A stretch of DNA of 44,730 nucleotides from Thermosynechococcaceae cyanobacterium MS004 (GCA_022402525.1 JAKRSB010000014.1:1-44730), one strand, 5' to 3'; counted from the first letter of the stretch, positions 1-7,679 are shown. The notes: a model not told the origin generated them from the sequence alone. Numbers and translations: made by a program.

Positions 1-100
1 AGACGAATTCTCAAGGTCTTGTGGACATTATCGCTTAAAAAGCAACAGGTCTATTCTTATCTACAAAGGTCAAAATAGATGAAAATCACCTTCATGACCA

Positions 101-307
101 TCATTTTTTCTTGATTTTTCCAAGTTGCTCAGCTTGATTATATTGAGACATTAAATCTTGTATTTCAAAATTCCCTAATTTGTCCTCTGCCTGACTTGAT
201 GTTGTTGCGTAAATGTAACTAAGGAGTCCACCGCCCTGAATTTCGGACAGGTCTTCATCGGTTAATTCAATCGAGAGATCTTGATTTTGATCATGGTTGG
301 TCGTCAT
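101..307 (-). CDS. small double-glycine leader peptide (bacteriocin/RiPP precursor-like)
   Basis: A 68-residue peptide. The start chosen is the ATG at 305-307, preceded by a good AGGAG ribosome binding site; an upstream in-frame extension to 379 lacks one. The N-terminal half is hydrophilic and acidic and ends in ELTDEDLSEIQGGG, the typical double-glycine leader cleaved by peptidase-containing ABC transporters (PCAT or HlyB-like). The remainder of about 40 residues has no cysteines, contains a tyrosine/threonine/serine-rich start and ends in a basic KIKKK tail. In cyanobacteria such leaders are common on bacteriocin-like or RiPP precursors and on short exported peptides. No transporter, modification enzyme or immunity gene is visible here, so the gene may be an orphan or its partners may lie upstream of the window. 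The identity of the mature peptide is not known to me. Confidence 0.7.
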   Translation of the reverse strand: MTTNHDQNQDLSIELTDEDLSEIQGGGLLSYIYATTSSQAEDKLGNFEIQDLMSQYNQAEQLGKIKKK

Positions 308-798
308 GGCATTTCTCCTAGAGACTACAGTTAGTTTAAGAGTCGGTTTCAAGATTAAAGAAATAAGACATCTCCTCAACCACTCATTGAATTATGCAGT
401 TTGCCTAGAGAAGGGCGTGTGATCTAGATCAGGCGTATTGATGATAGTCATCGCTTAGGGCTGTGCTAGCGATCGCTCACCCCATAGAAAATAAGTAATT
501 GCTCAACCTAGTAAGATCAACGGTTTGAGGCTTGTTTTCGTCTGGTTTTTACATTTTTCATGTCAAAAAATCATGGCTTATGTCGATTTCAGGCGATTGG
601 GTGAGGCAAAAATCGCCTGAAATCCTAATTTATTCTGAGTTGAGCAATTACAAAGAAAGAAAAGCGGAAAAGATCACAATATACCGGTGATAAACTTGCG
701 GCGCGTTGCTGTGCAGCCTCACTGGCAAACCTGAGCGACTCCGGGAGAATCAAGTCATTCAGTTATTGATTTCCATTCCGCTTTAGGAGACATAATTA
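308..798. other. 491-bp intergenic region containing a MITE-like element
   Basis: No credible gene is seen. The left part is the promoter region of the divergent leader-peptide gene. The middle holds the nested inverted repeats at 495-651 (listed separately). The right part, about 652-798, is the upstream region of the small exported protein; it contains a 9-bp inverted repeat (661-669 with 776-784) enclosing a GC-richer stretch that could fold. I could not match this stretch to a known riboswitch. Confidence 0.5.
495..651. mobile_element. MITE-like element with nested inverted repeats
   Basis: The 13-mer GTAATTGCTCAAC at 495-507 recurs as its exact reverse complement at 639-651, so the element has 13-bp perfect terminal inverted repeats and is 157 bp long. 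Inside it, 585-598 and 611-624 form a second perfect 14-bp inverted repeat with a 12-base loop. It has no coding capacity. Terminal repeats, short length and an internal hairpin are what a miniature inverted-repeat transposable element looks like. I see no clear target-site duplication in the AT-rich flanks, and no parent transposase in the window. Confidence 0.5.
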
Positions 799-1116
799 AT
801 GAAACTCATTCAACCCATTTCCCTTGGACTACTGCTTTCTGCATCCTTAAGTTCCGTAGCCCTTGCCATGCCCCGCAGCACTACCACCCAAATTCAGGGG
901 GCACCTCAACCTGCATCTTTAGAACATCCAGGGCAAAAACAAAGCCCTGCAAAATCGACAGGTGTTGGCAGACCTGGCATTTTACGGGGCGCTTGTCCTG
1001 AAGGTCAGCAGCCTTCTTCATGGCAGAAGCCCATTTATGACAAAGCCGGACTATTTGTTGTGGGATGGGAGACCGTTGCGACCTGCATTCCAGAGGGCCT
1101 TGAACCTGCTGGTTAA
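799..1116 (+). CDS. small exported hypothetical protein
   Basis: A 105-residue protein of unknown function. The ATG follows a TAGGAG ribosome binding site. Residues 1-23 form a signal peptide (basic start, hydrophobic core, SVALA cleavage site), so the mature protein is about 82 residues and periplasmic or secreted. The mature part is rich in proline and glutamine and holds two cysteines (in GACPEG and ATCIPEG), which could pair in a disulfide. It stands alone: a divergent peptide gene lies upstream and prk converges from downstream, with a strong terminator between. I do not recognise a family. Confidence 0.6.
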   Translation: MKLIQPISLGLLLSASLSSVALAMPRSTTTQIQGAPQPASLEHPGQKQSPAKSTGVGRPGILRGACPEGQQPSSWQKPIYDKAGLFVVGWETVATCIPEGLEPAG

Positions 1117-1183
1117 GCAGCGTAAAGCGCGACCCCGATATCCATCACGGTCTGATGTCGCCGCTCAAAATAGGACGAGATTA

Positions 1184-1220
1184 TCAAAAGCCCTCAGCGA
1201 CTATCGCTGAGGGCTTTTGA
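1184..1220. terminator. bidirectional Rho-independent terminator
   Basis: A perfect 17-bp stem (1184-1200 with 1204-1220) and a 3-base loop. The stem is G/C rich in its upper part and ends in A4/T4 runs on each side, so it can end transcripts from both strands. It sits between the exported protein gene and the converging prk gene. Confidence 0.85.
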
Positions 1221-1227
1221 GTAACTT

Positions 1228-1257
1228 GAGAGCCTGAGTTATGAGAGCCTGAGGTAG
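1228..1257. repeat. 15-bp tandem duplication downstream of prk
   Basis: The 11-mer GAGAGCCTGAG occurs at 1228 and again at 1243, an exact 15-bp step, in the spacer between the terminator and the prk stop codon. Confidence 0.6.
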
Positions 1258-1278
1258 ATCTCTAGACTACAGATAAAT

Positions 1279-2289
1279 TTAGACAGAGGCCTTAACTTGT
1301 GCTGGCTTTGCCGCCGTCAACCATTCGTAGGTTGCGCGCATCTTCAGTCCAGTTAGCACCTGGAACAGTCCAGAGCCGTTATTGGAACCCGGTGCATCGC
1401 GGTGCTTCAGCAGCAGCTCGGTCATTTCGCCCTGGTAGCGGGAGGAGGTATTGCTCAGGTGACTTTCGACGTAAATCATTTCGTCTAGCCGCTCAAACTG
1501 TCCGTCCACCTCTAGCACCGATACGCTGTTGCCGTAATATTCATCAGGGCCGTAGAACAGCTTAATGCCAGGGAAAGAGCAGGTCAGTTTACGACCGCAG
1601 GGTATCCAGTTAATGGTCGAGCCTTCGTCGAAAAGATACACAGGCTTAAACCCTGGCACATCTTCGCGCTGAATCAGCCGCACGCGCAGCAGTTTTTTCG
1701 CGAGGTCGCCTTCCTTGACAAGCTGGGTGGGCAGAATTTGAATGACCACATTGGCGTGGGCTTTTTGTGGATCGATATAGGCCTCAAAGTCAGGTTTGCG
1801 AGAATTGATGGCCGCCAAAACGTCTTCGTAGGTATGGCCGCGTTCTGCCATGTCGCGCTGAATTTTCCAGTTGATTTTGACTTCATCGCTAATGTCAAGA
1901 TAGACACTGAAGTCAAGTAAAGAGCGCACACGCTCATCGTAGAGGGGATGGAGCCCTTCAATGACCACGACTCGATTTGGCTCAACTTTTTCGGGGGGGT
2001 CGATGAGTCCGGTTTCGTGGTTGTAGATGGGCTTGTTGATGGTTTCGCCACCCTTGAGCGCCTTGATTTGCTCATACATCAGGTCAAAATTGTTGGCGCG
2101 GGGGTCAAGGGCCGTAATTTTGGTTTCTTTGCGCTGATAACGATCCAGGCTGTGATAGTCGTCTAGACAAATCACGGTCATAAAGTCTTCGCCGAACAGG
2201 TCTGCCAATCGGCGCAGGAAAGTGGACTTACCGCATCCAGAGTCTCCGGCAACACCGATCAATACCACGCGGTCTGGCTTACTGCTCAT
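1279..2289 (-). CDS. prk: phosphoribulokinase
   Basis: A 336-residue ATP-dependent kinase that makes ribulose 1,5-bisphosphate from ribulose 5-phosphate, the committing step before RuBisCO in the Calvin cycle. The P-loop GVAGDSGCGKST is at residues 12-23. Cys19 and Cys41 are the redox pair of photosynthetic PRKs, and Cys231/Cys237 match the C-terminal pair of the cyanobacterial and plant enzymes; in that family they allow thioredoxin control and binding to CP12 and GAPDH. The length is normal for the class. The ATG is preceded by AAGGGA. The gene is monocistronic here, with the bidirectional terminator beyond its 3' end. A 9-bp inverted repeat about 100-140 bp upstream of the start is a possible operator. 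Confidence 0.97.
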   Translation of the reverse strand: MSSKPDRVVLIGVAGDSGCGKSTFLRRLADLFGEDFMTVICLDDYHSLDRYQRKETKITALDPRANNFDLMYEQIKALKGGETINKPIYNHETGLIDPPEKVEPNRVVVIEGLHPLYDERVRSLLDFSVYLDISDEVKINWKIQRDMAERGHTYEDVLAAINSRKPDFEAYIDPQKAHANVVIQILPTQLVKEGDLAKKLLRVRLIQREDVPGFKPVYLFDEGSTINWIPCGRKLTCSFPGIKLFYGPDEYYGNSVSVLEVDGQFERLDEMIYVESHLSNTSSRYQGEMTELLLKHRDAPGSNNGSGLFQVLTGLKMRATYEWLTAAKPAQVKASV

Positions 2290-2389
2290 AACTTTGGTTC
2301 CCTTTAAATCAATCTATTAACAGCAAGGATGTCCAGATGTTCAACCAGAGATGACCAAGATTGATCCACCGTCGATTCCATCACTCCTT

Positions 2390-2429
2390 ATTGATATTAC
2401 AAGGGGTTTGACCACTCTGAAATATCAAT
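2390..2429. promoter_or_regulatory. 9-bp inverted repeat upstream of prk (candidate operator)
   Basis: ATTGATATT at 2390-2398 and its exact reverse complement at 2421-2429 are separated by 22 bases. The pair lies about 100-140 bp upstream of the prk start codon. It could be a dimeric regulator site or part of an RNA fold; this is a guess from symmetry and position only. Confidence 0.3.
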
Positions 2430-2538
2430 CTTGAAATTCCTGTCGGTTGGGGGGATGCTGCGATCGTCTTTGGGGCTGAGGGACGCTTCTGGGCTAGGTT
2501 CGCACCATCGATTTGGGGCGGTTTAGGCTTGGTGTGGT

Positions 2539-3738
2539 TTAGGTTTGACGGGTGGGGCTTTGCGGGACAGGCGACGGTGGCAGGTTTCTCCAGACCATCA
2601 TGACTGTTCCCTGGCCGTCACGACTGGGGACAAGGTGTAGGTAGGCGGTAAACAGCTCGCGCTGGATTGGGTAAATGGGTGCGCCACCGTAAGTGGTGGG
2701 GCTGGGCATAATCTGAAAACCTTCCTTGACTAAATTGGGCTTCAGATATTGCTCTAGTAATTGCTCCGGTGCTTTTTGAATAAAGTTTTGGCTGAGGAAA
2801 GCCTCCGCTTGGCTAAATAACTCAGGCTGAGCCGTCAGAGATCCATCCGTAGGCACGCTGCCTTTGATGCTGGCCAGAACATCGCCTAGCTGGACGATCG
2901 CCTCTTCTGACTTTCTTAAGTCTTCCTGGGTGGTCGGCTGACTGGCTAAAACATATGCTGTACCGAAGGGGGGACGAGACAGCACGCTCAGAAACTGTGT
3001 GGACTTCCCTGCCGTGATCTGGTAGACCTTACGACTCGCCTCTGCAATGACGACTTGATGATTCCACTGTTGTGGCGTTTTGAGAGCCGTATCAAAATAT
3101 TTGACAACGCGCTGAAAGTCATCGGAGGTCCTGAGGGCAGGACTCTCTGGGCTATCGGTTACACCTGGATAGGTCGGAAAATCTTTCCATTCGGGGTCAG
3201 GTTTTTGGCTTATGGAAGACTCTTCCACAGGCTTTTGTGCGGCGGGAGGTGTTATCTGAGGCTTGGCTGGAGTCTCGGTAGGATTTTCTGGCTTGGAACG
3301 GGTTGGGACGGTTGCAGGGGACTGTACAGCACTGGAGGCGATCGCGCTAGGGTTAGCGGTGGCATTTGTCCTGGGCGGCAATTGCCCACGCTGTTTTGGT
3401 GGCTGAGGGGTCGGCTGCTTCACGGTCTTGCGCTGCGGCGCTGCGGCAAGGCGAGTCACTTTGATCGTCGGGGGTTCTTTCGAGGCAGTCTCTAAATTCG
3501 GAAGTGGAATCCGGAGCGCTAGGAGATGAATTCCAATAGAGGTGAACCCTAAAAGCAATAAAGAGCGCCAAGGAAAGGGTTGAGCCTTGTAATCCGTCTC
3601 AAAATCAGCATCAATCCCCTGAAGACTGGCGGCAGCAGGCGCTAAAGGCAAAAGGCTCTCCCTGCGCTCACCGAAAACAGGGTCTGAGGAATGCGACCTG
3701 TCTTGCTCATCCGGACGTTGGGGGAAGGGAGGATTCAT
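2539..3738 (-). CDS. membrane-anchored proline-rich hypothetical protein
   Basis: A 399-residue protein. Residues 1-55 are polar and cytoplasmic-looking. One transmembrane helix follows at about 57-76 (SLLLLGFTSIGIHLLALRI). About 100 residues rich in proline, threonine, serine and lysine come next, like the periplasm-spanning arm of TonB. The C-terminal part, from about residue 180 to 390, looks folded and has no motif I recognise. The topology suggests a protein tethered in the inner membrane with a globular domain in the periplasm. There is no TonB C-terminal signature, so I do not call it TonB. The gene is alone on its strand between prk and the divergent TPR gene. A tandem 15-bp array begins three bases upstream of the ATG. 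Confidence 0.6.
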   Translation of the reverse strand: MNPPFPQRPDEQDRSHSSDPVFGERRESLLPLAPAAASLQGIDADFETDYKAQPFPWRSLLLLGFTSIGIHLLALRIPLPNLETASKEPPTIKVTRLAAAPQRKTVKQPTPQPPKQRGQLPPRTNATANPSAIASSAVQSPATVPTRSKPENPTETPAKPQITPPAAQKPVEESSISQKPDPEWKDFPTYPGVTDSPESPALRTSDDFQRVVKYFDTALKTPQQWNHQVVIAEASRKVYQITAGKSTQFLSVLSRPPFGTAYVLASQPTTQEDLRKSEEAIVQLGDVLASIKGSVPTDGSLTAQPELFSQAEAFLSQNFIQKAPEQLLEQYLKPNLVKEGFQIMPSPTTYGGAPIYPIQRELFTAYLHLVPSRDGQGTVMMVWRNLPPSPVPQSPTRQT

Positions 3739-4067
3739 GAATGGCTGCGACTAGGGTGGCTGCGACTAGGGTGACTGCGACTGAAATGGCTGTGTCACTG
3801 AATGTTTGATAGACAGTGGAGGCCAAGCATCTAAAACTGAATCTTTGAAAACTGAATCTTTGAGATAAAAGCCGAGATAAAGGCAATGCTGAAATGATGG
3901 AAGCTTCGAGCTTAAAGACTAAATCGTCAAGATTAAATCTGGAATACGGAACCTGGAACATTTTGAGTAGATATTCTGACAACCTTTATAGATGATAAAC
4001 AAAGCCATTAGGCAGAACCCTAGAAAAACCTTGCCCCCTATCCCCTTCATCTTACTCAGGACATGCT
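3739..4067. other. 329-bp intergenic region between divergent genes
   Basis: No gene is supported. It carries a 15-bp tandem array at 3742-3801 and a looser duplication near 3837-3895 (two copies of CTGAATCTTTGA, then two of GAGATAAA). It must hold the promoters for the proline-rich membrane protein and the TPR protein. Confidence 0.6.
3742..3801. repeat. 15-bp tandem array, about 4 units
   Basis: TGGCTGCGACTAGGG at 3742 is repeated exactly at 3757, then in degenerate form at 3772 and 3787. It lies immediately upstream of the start codon of the proline-rich membrane protein. Confidence 0.8.
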
Positions 4068-5021
4068 ATGTCTTTACCGCTTAAGTTCTCTCACTTCTTG
4101 CAGCCCAGAGCGTCCATCCGCCAATGGGCTAGCCAATGTTTAACCGTCTTGTCCTGCCTTGCGCTTGTGAGTGGCGGCAGCGCGATCGCCGCAGATCCTT
4201 TCCGGACGGGTGCTGCCGCCCGACCCATCGGCCCCGCACTAGGGAGCGCCTTTGAAGCCTTTTTTCGCCACGGCAGCTACCTCAATTCCAGTCAAAGCCT
4301 CAGCATAGCTGAATCTGAAAACCCCAAAGAGCCGCTGGTTTATACCCTTCAGGCGGCGCTGGCCTACATGAACGAGCAGCCCGATCAGATGCTGTCTTTG
4401 GCTAAAAAAACGGCTTCCGTCGCCCAAGCCATGAAGACCCAAGATAAAGCGCGATCGCACCTATACCTCGGCATTGCCCAAGGCCTAGAAGGGGCCAGCT
4501 ACTACCTCAAAGATAGGGACTTCGGGCTGGTGCGAGCCATCCCAAACGTCACAACCATGCTGAGCGAAATTGACCAAGCCCGTAAGCTGGCACCTACAGA
4601 CCCAGAGGTGAATCTCATTGTGGGCTACGTCGAAGCCATCCTAGCGAATCAAAAAATGAAGCGCCATGAAGATGCCCTTACCTCCTTTCGCAAAGCGCAA
4701 CCTTCTTACCTAGCGCTGCGCGGAAAGGCCCTCGTCTATCGAGACGCCAAGGACTACCCCCAGGCGGCGGCAATGGTGGAAAAAGCCCTCGCCGATGCCC
4801 CCAAAAATCCTGAATTGCTCTACCTCAAGGGGCAAATTCTGGCGCTTCAGCAAAAGCCTGTGGAGGCTATTACCTATTTTGATAAAGCGCTGTCCCTGGG
4901 CAGGCAGCTTCCAGAAAGTACCAAAAGACAAATTCGTAAAGAGCGTGGCAGCCAGATTTCTAAAGCATCCCAGGGCGCAGTCCTTGGCCCTGCGATTCCT
5001 AAGAAGCCTGTCTCACAGTAG
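4068..5021 (+). CDS. exported TPR-repeat protein
   Basis: A 317-residue protein. The N-terminus carries a long basic stretch and a hydrophobic core (about residues 22-40) ending SAIAADP, a signal peptide cleaved around residue 41, so the protein is probably periplasmic or thylakoid-lumenal. The mature part is alpha-helical. At least two TPR units are visible near residues 215-280 (ALRGKALVYRDAKDYPQAAA, then ELLYLKGQILALQQKPVEAI). TPR domains are protein-binding scaffolds; the partner is unknown. Similar signal-peptide/TPR proteins are found throughout cyanobacteria. The last codons and the stop are inside a 14-bp tandem array that continues beyond the gene. Confidence 0.75.
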   Translation: MSLPLKFSHFLQPRASIRQWASQCLTVLSCLALVSGGSAIAADPFRTGAAARPIGPALGSAFEAFFRHGSYLNSSQSLSIAESENPKEPLVYTLQAALAYMNEQPDQMLSLAKKTASVAQAMKTQDKARSHLYLGIAQGLEGASYYLKDRDFGLVRAIPNVTTMLSEIDQARKLAPTDPEVNLIVGYVEAILANQKMKRHEDALTSFRKAQPSYLALRGKALVYRDAKDYPQAAAMVEKALADAPKNPELLYLKGQILALQQKPVEAITYFDKALSLGRQLPESTKRQIRKERGSQISKASQGAVLGPAIPKKPVSQ

Positions 5022-5061
5022 CCAGCTCACAGCAGCCACCTCACGGTAGTCATCTCACAGG
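5011..5061. repeat. 14-bp tandem array at the 3' end of the TPR gene
   Basis: CTCAC recurs at 5012, 5026, 5040 and 5054, an exact 14-bp period. The unit is about CTCACAGTAGCCAG. The first unit contains the stop codon (5019-5021); the other three are in the spacer. Confidence 0.85.
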
Positions 5062-5070
5062 AACGGAGTG

Positions 5071-5505
5071 CTACGATTCAGCCTTGGGCGTGCGGACTGC
5101 TTGAATCATGGCCTGAATGGCCAGCGCAACTAGCCCCAACGTCACAAATGCAAAAATTCCAGTGGCCATTGTAGCCAGCCCAATCACCAGCGTCCGAATC
5201 GCCGCAGAAAGGCTAAGCACAATCCTATTCTGAGAAACGATGGGATGGGCGGAAAAGGACAGAACAATAGAGGTCGTAAGACGGTACATCAGCAGACCGA
5301 TTGCAGCCGCCATCAGTGCCCCCGTGAGCGATCGCAGGGGGGCTGGTGGGTTGTCCGAGCTATTTAGACTGGTCTTGGCCACGTCTTGACTGGGCACATC
5401 TTGACTGGGCGCATCTTGATTGGGCACGTCTTGATTGGCCACACTTTGATTGAGACGTTCTTCAACGGAAAGCCCGTCATCTGAGAGCGGGGAAGATTGG
5501 GGCAT
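5071..5505 (-). CDS. DUF3082-like two-helix membrane protein
   Basis: A 144-residue protein. The first 55 residues are hydrophilic and include a five-residue repeat (QDVPN, QDAPS, QDVPS, QDV) created by a 15-bp DNA repeat. Two hydrophobic segments follow, near 60-82 and 103-132, so it is an integral membrane protein. The pattern fits the DUF3082 family, a cyanobacterial and chloroplast group without a known role; this assignment is from recollection of the family. The gene converges with the TPR gene, leaving a 49-bp spacer filled with repeats, and lies alone on its strand. Confidence 0.6.
   Translation of the reverse strand: MPQSSPLSDDGLSVEERLNQSVANQDVPNQDAPSQDVPSQDVAKTSLNSSDNPPAPLRSLTGALMAAAIGLLMYRLTTSIVLSFSAHPIVSQNRIVLSLSAAIRTLVIGLATMATGIFAFVTLGLVALAIQAMIQAVRTPKAES
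5385..5459. repeat. 15-bp tandem array inside coding sequence, 5 units
   Basis: CTTGACTGGGCACAT and close variants start at 5385, 5400, 5415, 5430 and 5445. Because the period is a multiple of three it keeps the reading frame and encodes the five-residue repeat in the N-terminal tail of the DUF3082-like protein. Confidence 0.85.
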
Positions 5506-5660
5506 GGGGTCTCCTAATGCGCTGCTTTAGGATATCAAACCCACAGCGCCAAACCCCAAGATATCAATCAGTCAGTACCTGTCTCTGATGCTCCCTGCAT
5601 CTGCGTTTAGGGATAGGCGCAGATTAGCGTTAGGAGGAATGTATAGTCCTCTAAGGTTCT

Positions 5661-5697
5661 CCCCAAGATCCTCCCCAAAATCCTCCCCAAGATCCTC
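5661..5697. repeat. 12-bp tandem array, 3 units
   Basis: CCCCAAGATCCT at 5661, a variant at 5673 and a copy at 5685. It lies in the 299-bp spacer between the divergent DUF3082-like gene and sds. A further near-duplication (CGCAGATTAGCGTTAGG and its upstream relative) is visible at about 5605-5637. Nothing else is recognised in this spacer. Confidence 0.75.
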
Positions 5698-5804
5698 AAG
5701 TTGTTTACTGAACCTACCTCAATGTGAAGAGGTTCGCTTAGAATATGAGCAGAATATGTAAAATTTTGTAATCTTTCTTTATATCCGCCGAGATAGCAAC
5801 CTTC

Positions 5805-6779
5805 ATGACCTCAGTAACTTCGCTCTTTGCTCCAGTTGAGGACGATCTCGCACAGCTGGTAGAGAACTTAAAACAGTTAATTGGAGCACGCCATCCGGTT
5901 TTATTTGCGGCAGCAGAGCATTTGTTTAAGTCGGGCGGGAAACGGGTTCGCCCTGCCATTGTGTTGCTTTTGGCGCGAGCAGTGGCTGATGCGGGTGTTG
6001 AGATTTCGCCTCGGCACCGACGGCTGGCTGAAATTACAGAAATGATTCACAACGCCAGTCTGTTCCATGACGATGTGGTAGATGAGGCTGAGATGCGGCG
6101 CGGAGTGACGACGGTTAATTATGAGTTTGGGAACCGCATTGCCATTCAGGCCGGAGACTTTTTATTTGCCCAAGCCTCTTGGTACTTAGCCAATCTGGAT
6201 AACCTAGAGGTGGTCAAGCTGCTGTCTGAGGTGATTAAAGATTTGGCGGAAGGCGAGATTCAGCAGGGCTTTAGCAGTTTTGATGTCGCGCTAACGCTGG
6301 AAAATTATCTCGAAAAGTCTTACTACAAAACTGCTTCGCTGATTGCCAATAGCTCTAAGGCGGTGGGAGTGCTGAGTGAAGCGCCGGCTGACCTGACCCA
6401 AGATTTTTATGAATTTGGCCGAGCCGTGGGTTTAGCGTTCCAGATTGTGGATGATATTCTGGACTTTACGAGTACGGTAGATGCCTTAGGGAAGCCAGCT
6501 TGTGCGGATCTCAAGAGCGGTAATCTCACGGCTCCGGTACTGTTTGCGATGGAAGAAAAGCCCTACCTTCAGGTCTTAATTGAGCGCGAGCTCACTGAAC
6601 CAGGAGATCTCGAAGAAGCGATCGCGCTAATAAACCATAGCCAAGGCATTGCGCGATCGCGCGCGTTAGCCGAGGAGTATGCCGCCAGTGCGGTACAGCG
6701 ATTGGCAAAGCTGCCAGCCTCAGACGCAAAGCAGGCACTCATTGAGCTGACGGACTATATCTTAAAGCGGCTCTATTAA
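5805..6779 (+). CDS. sds: solanesyl diphosphate synthase (long-chain trans-prenyltransferase)
   Basis: A 324-residue polyprenyl synthetase that adds isopentenyl diphosphate units to an allylic primer, giving the C45-type side chain used for plastoquinone. The first aspartate-rich motif is DDVVDEAEMRRG (Asp89, Asp90, Asp93) and the second is DDILD (Asp216, Asp217, Asp220). The FKSGGKRVRP element near residues 41-50 binds isopentenyl diphosphate. HDD is preceded by a bulky Phe-His context, as in long-chain enzymes. Length and motifs match cyanobacterial SdsA proteins; chain length cannot be proven from sequence alone. lepB follows after an 80-bp repeat-filled spacer on the same strand. Confidence 0.9.
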   Translation: MTSVTSLFAPVEDDLAQLVENLKQLIGARHPVLFAAAEHLFKSGGKRVRPAIVLLLARAVADAGVEISPRHRRLAEITEMIHNASLFHDDVVDEAEMRRGVTTVNYEFGNRIAIQAGDFLFAQASWYLANLDNLEVVKLLSEVIKDLAEGEIQQGFSSFDVALTLENYLEKSYYKTASLIANSSKAVGVLSEAPADLTQDFYEFGRAVGLAFQIVDDILDFTSTVDALGKPACADLKSGNLTAPVLFAMEEKPYLQVLIERELTEPGDLEEAIALINHSQGIARSRALAEEYAASAVQRLAKLPASDAKQALIELTDYILKRLY

Positions 6780-6856
6780 TTTAGGCTACGAATAATTTAC
6801 GCTACAAACTTGCGCTACAAATTGGCTCTACTACGCATAATTGGCGCTACAAGGCA
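6775..6856. repeat. degenerate 13-16-bp tandem array between sds and lepB
   Basis: The core GCTAC occurs at 6785, 6801, 6814 and 6846, with a variant at 6825. The series starts at the end of sds (CTCTATTAATTTAGG) and runs to the lepB start, filling the whole spacer. Confidence 0.65.
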
Positions 6857-6859
6857 TCC

Positions 6860-7519
6860 ATGACGAAAGATTCTGTAGATATCAGGCCAGAGGCTGATTC
6901 AGAGATTAAGCCAGAGATTAAGCCAGACGCTGAGCTTTCTGGAGGGCAAAGGTTCTGGAAGGCTCAGAAAGATAATATTCTAACCATTGTGATCGCCATG
7001 ATTTTGGCGGTGATGATTCGCGGATTTGTGGCGGAGTCGCGCTATATTCCTTCGCCTTCAATGGTGCCCACTCTTTACCCTGGCGATCGCATTGTGGTGG
7101 AAAAGCTCTCCTATCGCGTGCGATCGCCCCAAGCGGGAGATGTGGTGGTGTTTCGTCCACCGGATCTGCTTCAGTCCGCAGGATATGCCGCTGACCAAGC
7201 CTTCATTAAGCGGGTGATTGCAGTCGCAGGTCAAACCGTGCAGGTTCATCAGGGTCGCGTATATGTGGATCAGGTTCCCCTCCGCGAACCCTATATTGCC
7301 GAGCCGCCCACCTACGAAATGCCCTTAGTGCAGGTGCCAGCGGGAATGCTGTTTGTGATGGGCGACAACCGCAACAACAGCAACGATTCCCATGTATGGG
7401 GATTTTTGCCCCAAGAAAACGTCATCGGCCGAGCCAATATTCGGTTTTGGCCCCCCGGTCAAGCAGGCTTCTTGGAGAGTGCGGCTGTGGCGATCGCCCA
7501 GCCAAAGCTTGCTGCTTAG
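6860..7519 (+). CDS. lepB: signal peptidase I
   Basis: A 219-residue type I signal peptidase, which removes signal peptides from exported proteins at the plasma or thylakoid membrane. A polar N-terminal tail of about 38 residues with an EIKPEIKPDAE duplication comes before one transmembrane helix (about 40-56). The catalytic serine is Ser67 in the box B motif IPSPSMVPTL. The general base is Lys117 in FIKRVIAVAG. The GDNRNNSNDSHVWG box E follows near 165-180. The size and single helix match cyanobacterial SPase I enzymes. It is downstream of sds on the same strand, probably by chance of gene order rather than shared function. Confidence 0.95.
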   Translation: MTKDSVDIRPEADSEIKPEIKPDAELSGGQRFWKAQKDNILTIVIAMILAVMIRGFVAESRYIPSPSMVPTLYPGDRIVVEKLSYRVRSPQAGDVVVFRPPDLLQSAGYAADQAFIKRVIAVAGQTVQVHQGRVYVDQVPLREPYIAEPPTYEMPLVQVPAGMLFVMGDNRNNSNDSHVWGFLPQENVIGRANIRFWPPGQAGFLESAAVAIAQPKLAA

Positions 7520-7526
7520 TCCGGTA

Positions 7527-7551
7527 TGGTTCAGTCCCTTTCACTGAACCA
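7527..7551 (+). terminator. hairpin after lepB (weak terminator candidate)
   Basis: TGGTTCAGT (7527-7535) pairs perfectly with ACTGAACCA (7543-7551) around a 7-base loop, eight bases after the lepB stop. There is a T6 run only further on (about 7563), so termination efficiency is uncertain. Confidence 0.4.
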
Positions 7552-7679
7552 ATTCATCCATATTTTTTGACCCAATCTTGTACCCAATCTTGAGACTTCT
7601 CTAGAGACTAGGCCTATTCCAATTCCACTGCATAAAATAGAAAGAAACGACACTCATTCCGTTCAAGAGGAGTATTGCA

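Noticed and set aside
652-798. Possible riboswitch upstream of the small exported protein
   Set aside because: The stretch has a 9-bp closing inverted repeat and a GC-rich centre, but I could not match it to cobalamin, TPP, glutamine or other riboswitch consensus patterns. Kept only as a note in the spacer entry.
3707-3982. 91-codon minus-strand frame beginning MSEYLLKMFQ
   Set aside because: It overlaps the start of the proline-rich membrane protein in another frame and crosses a 15-bp array; nothing in it looks like a folded protein.
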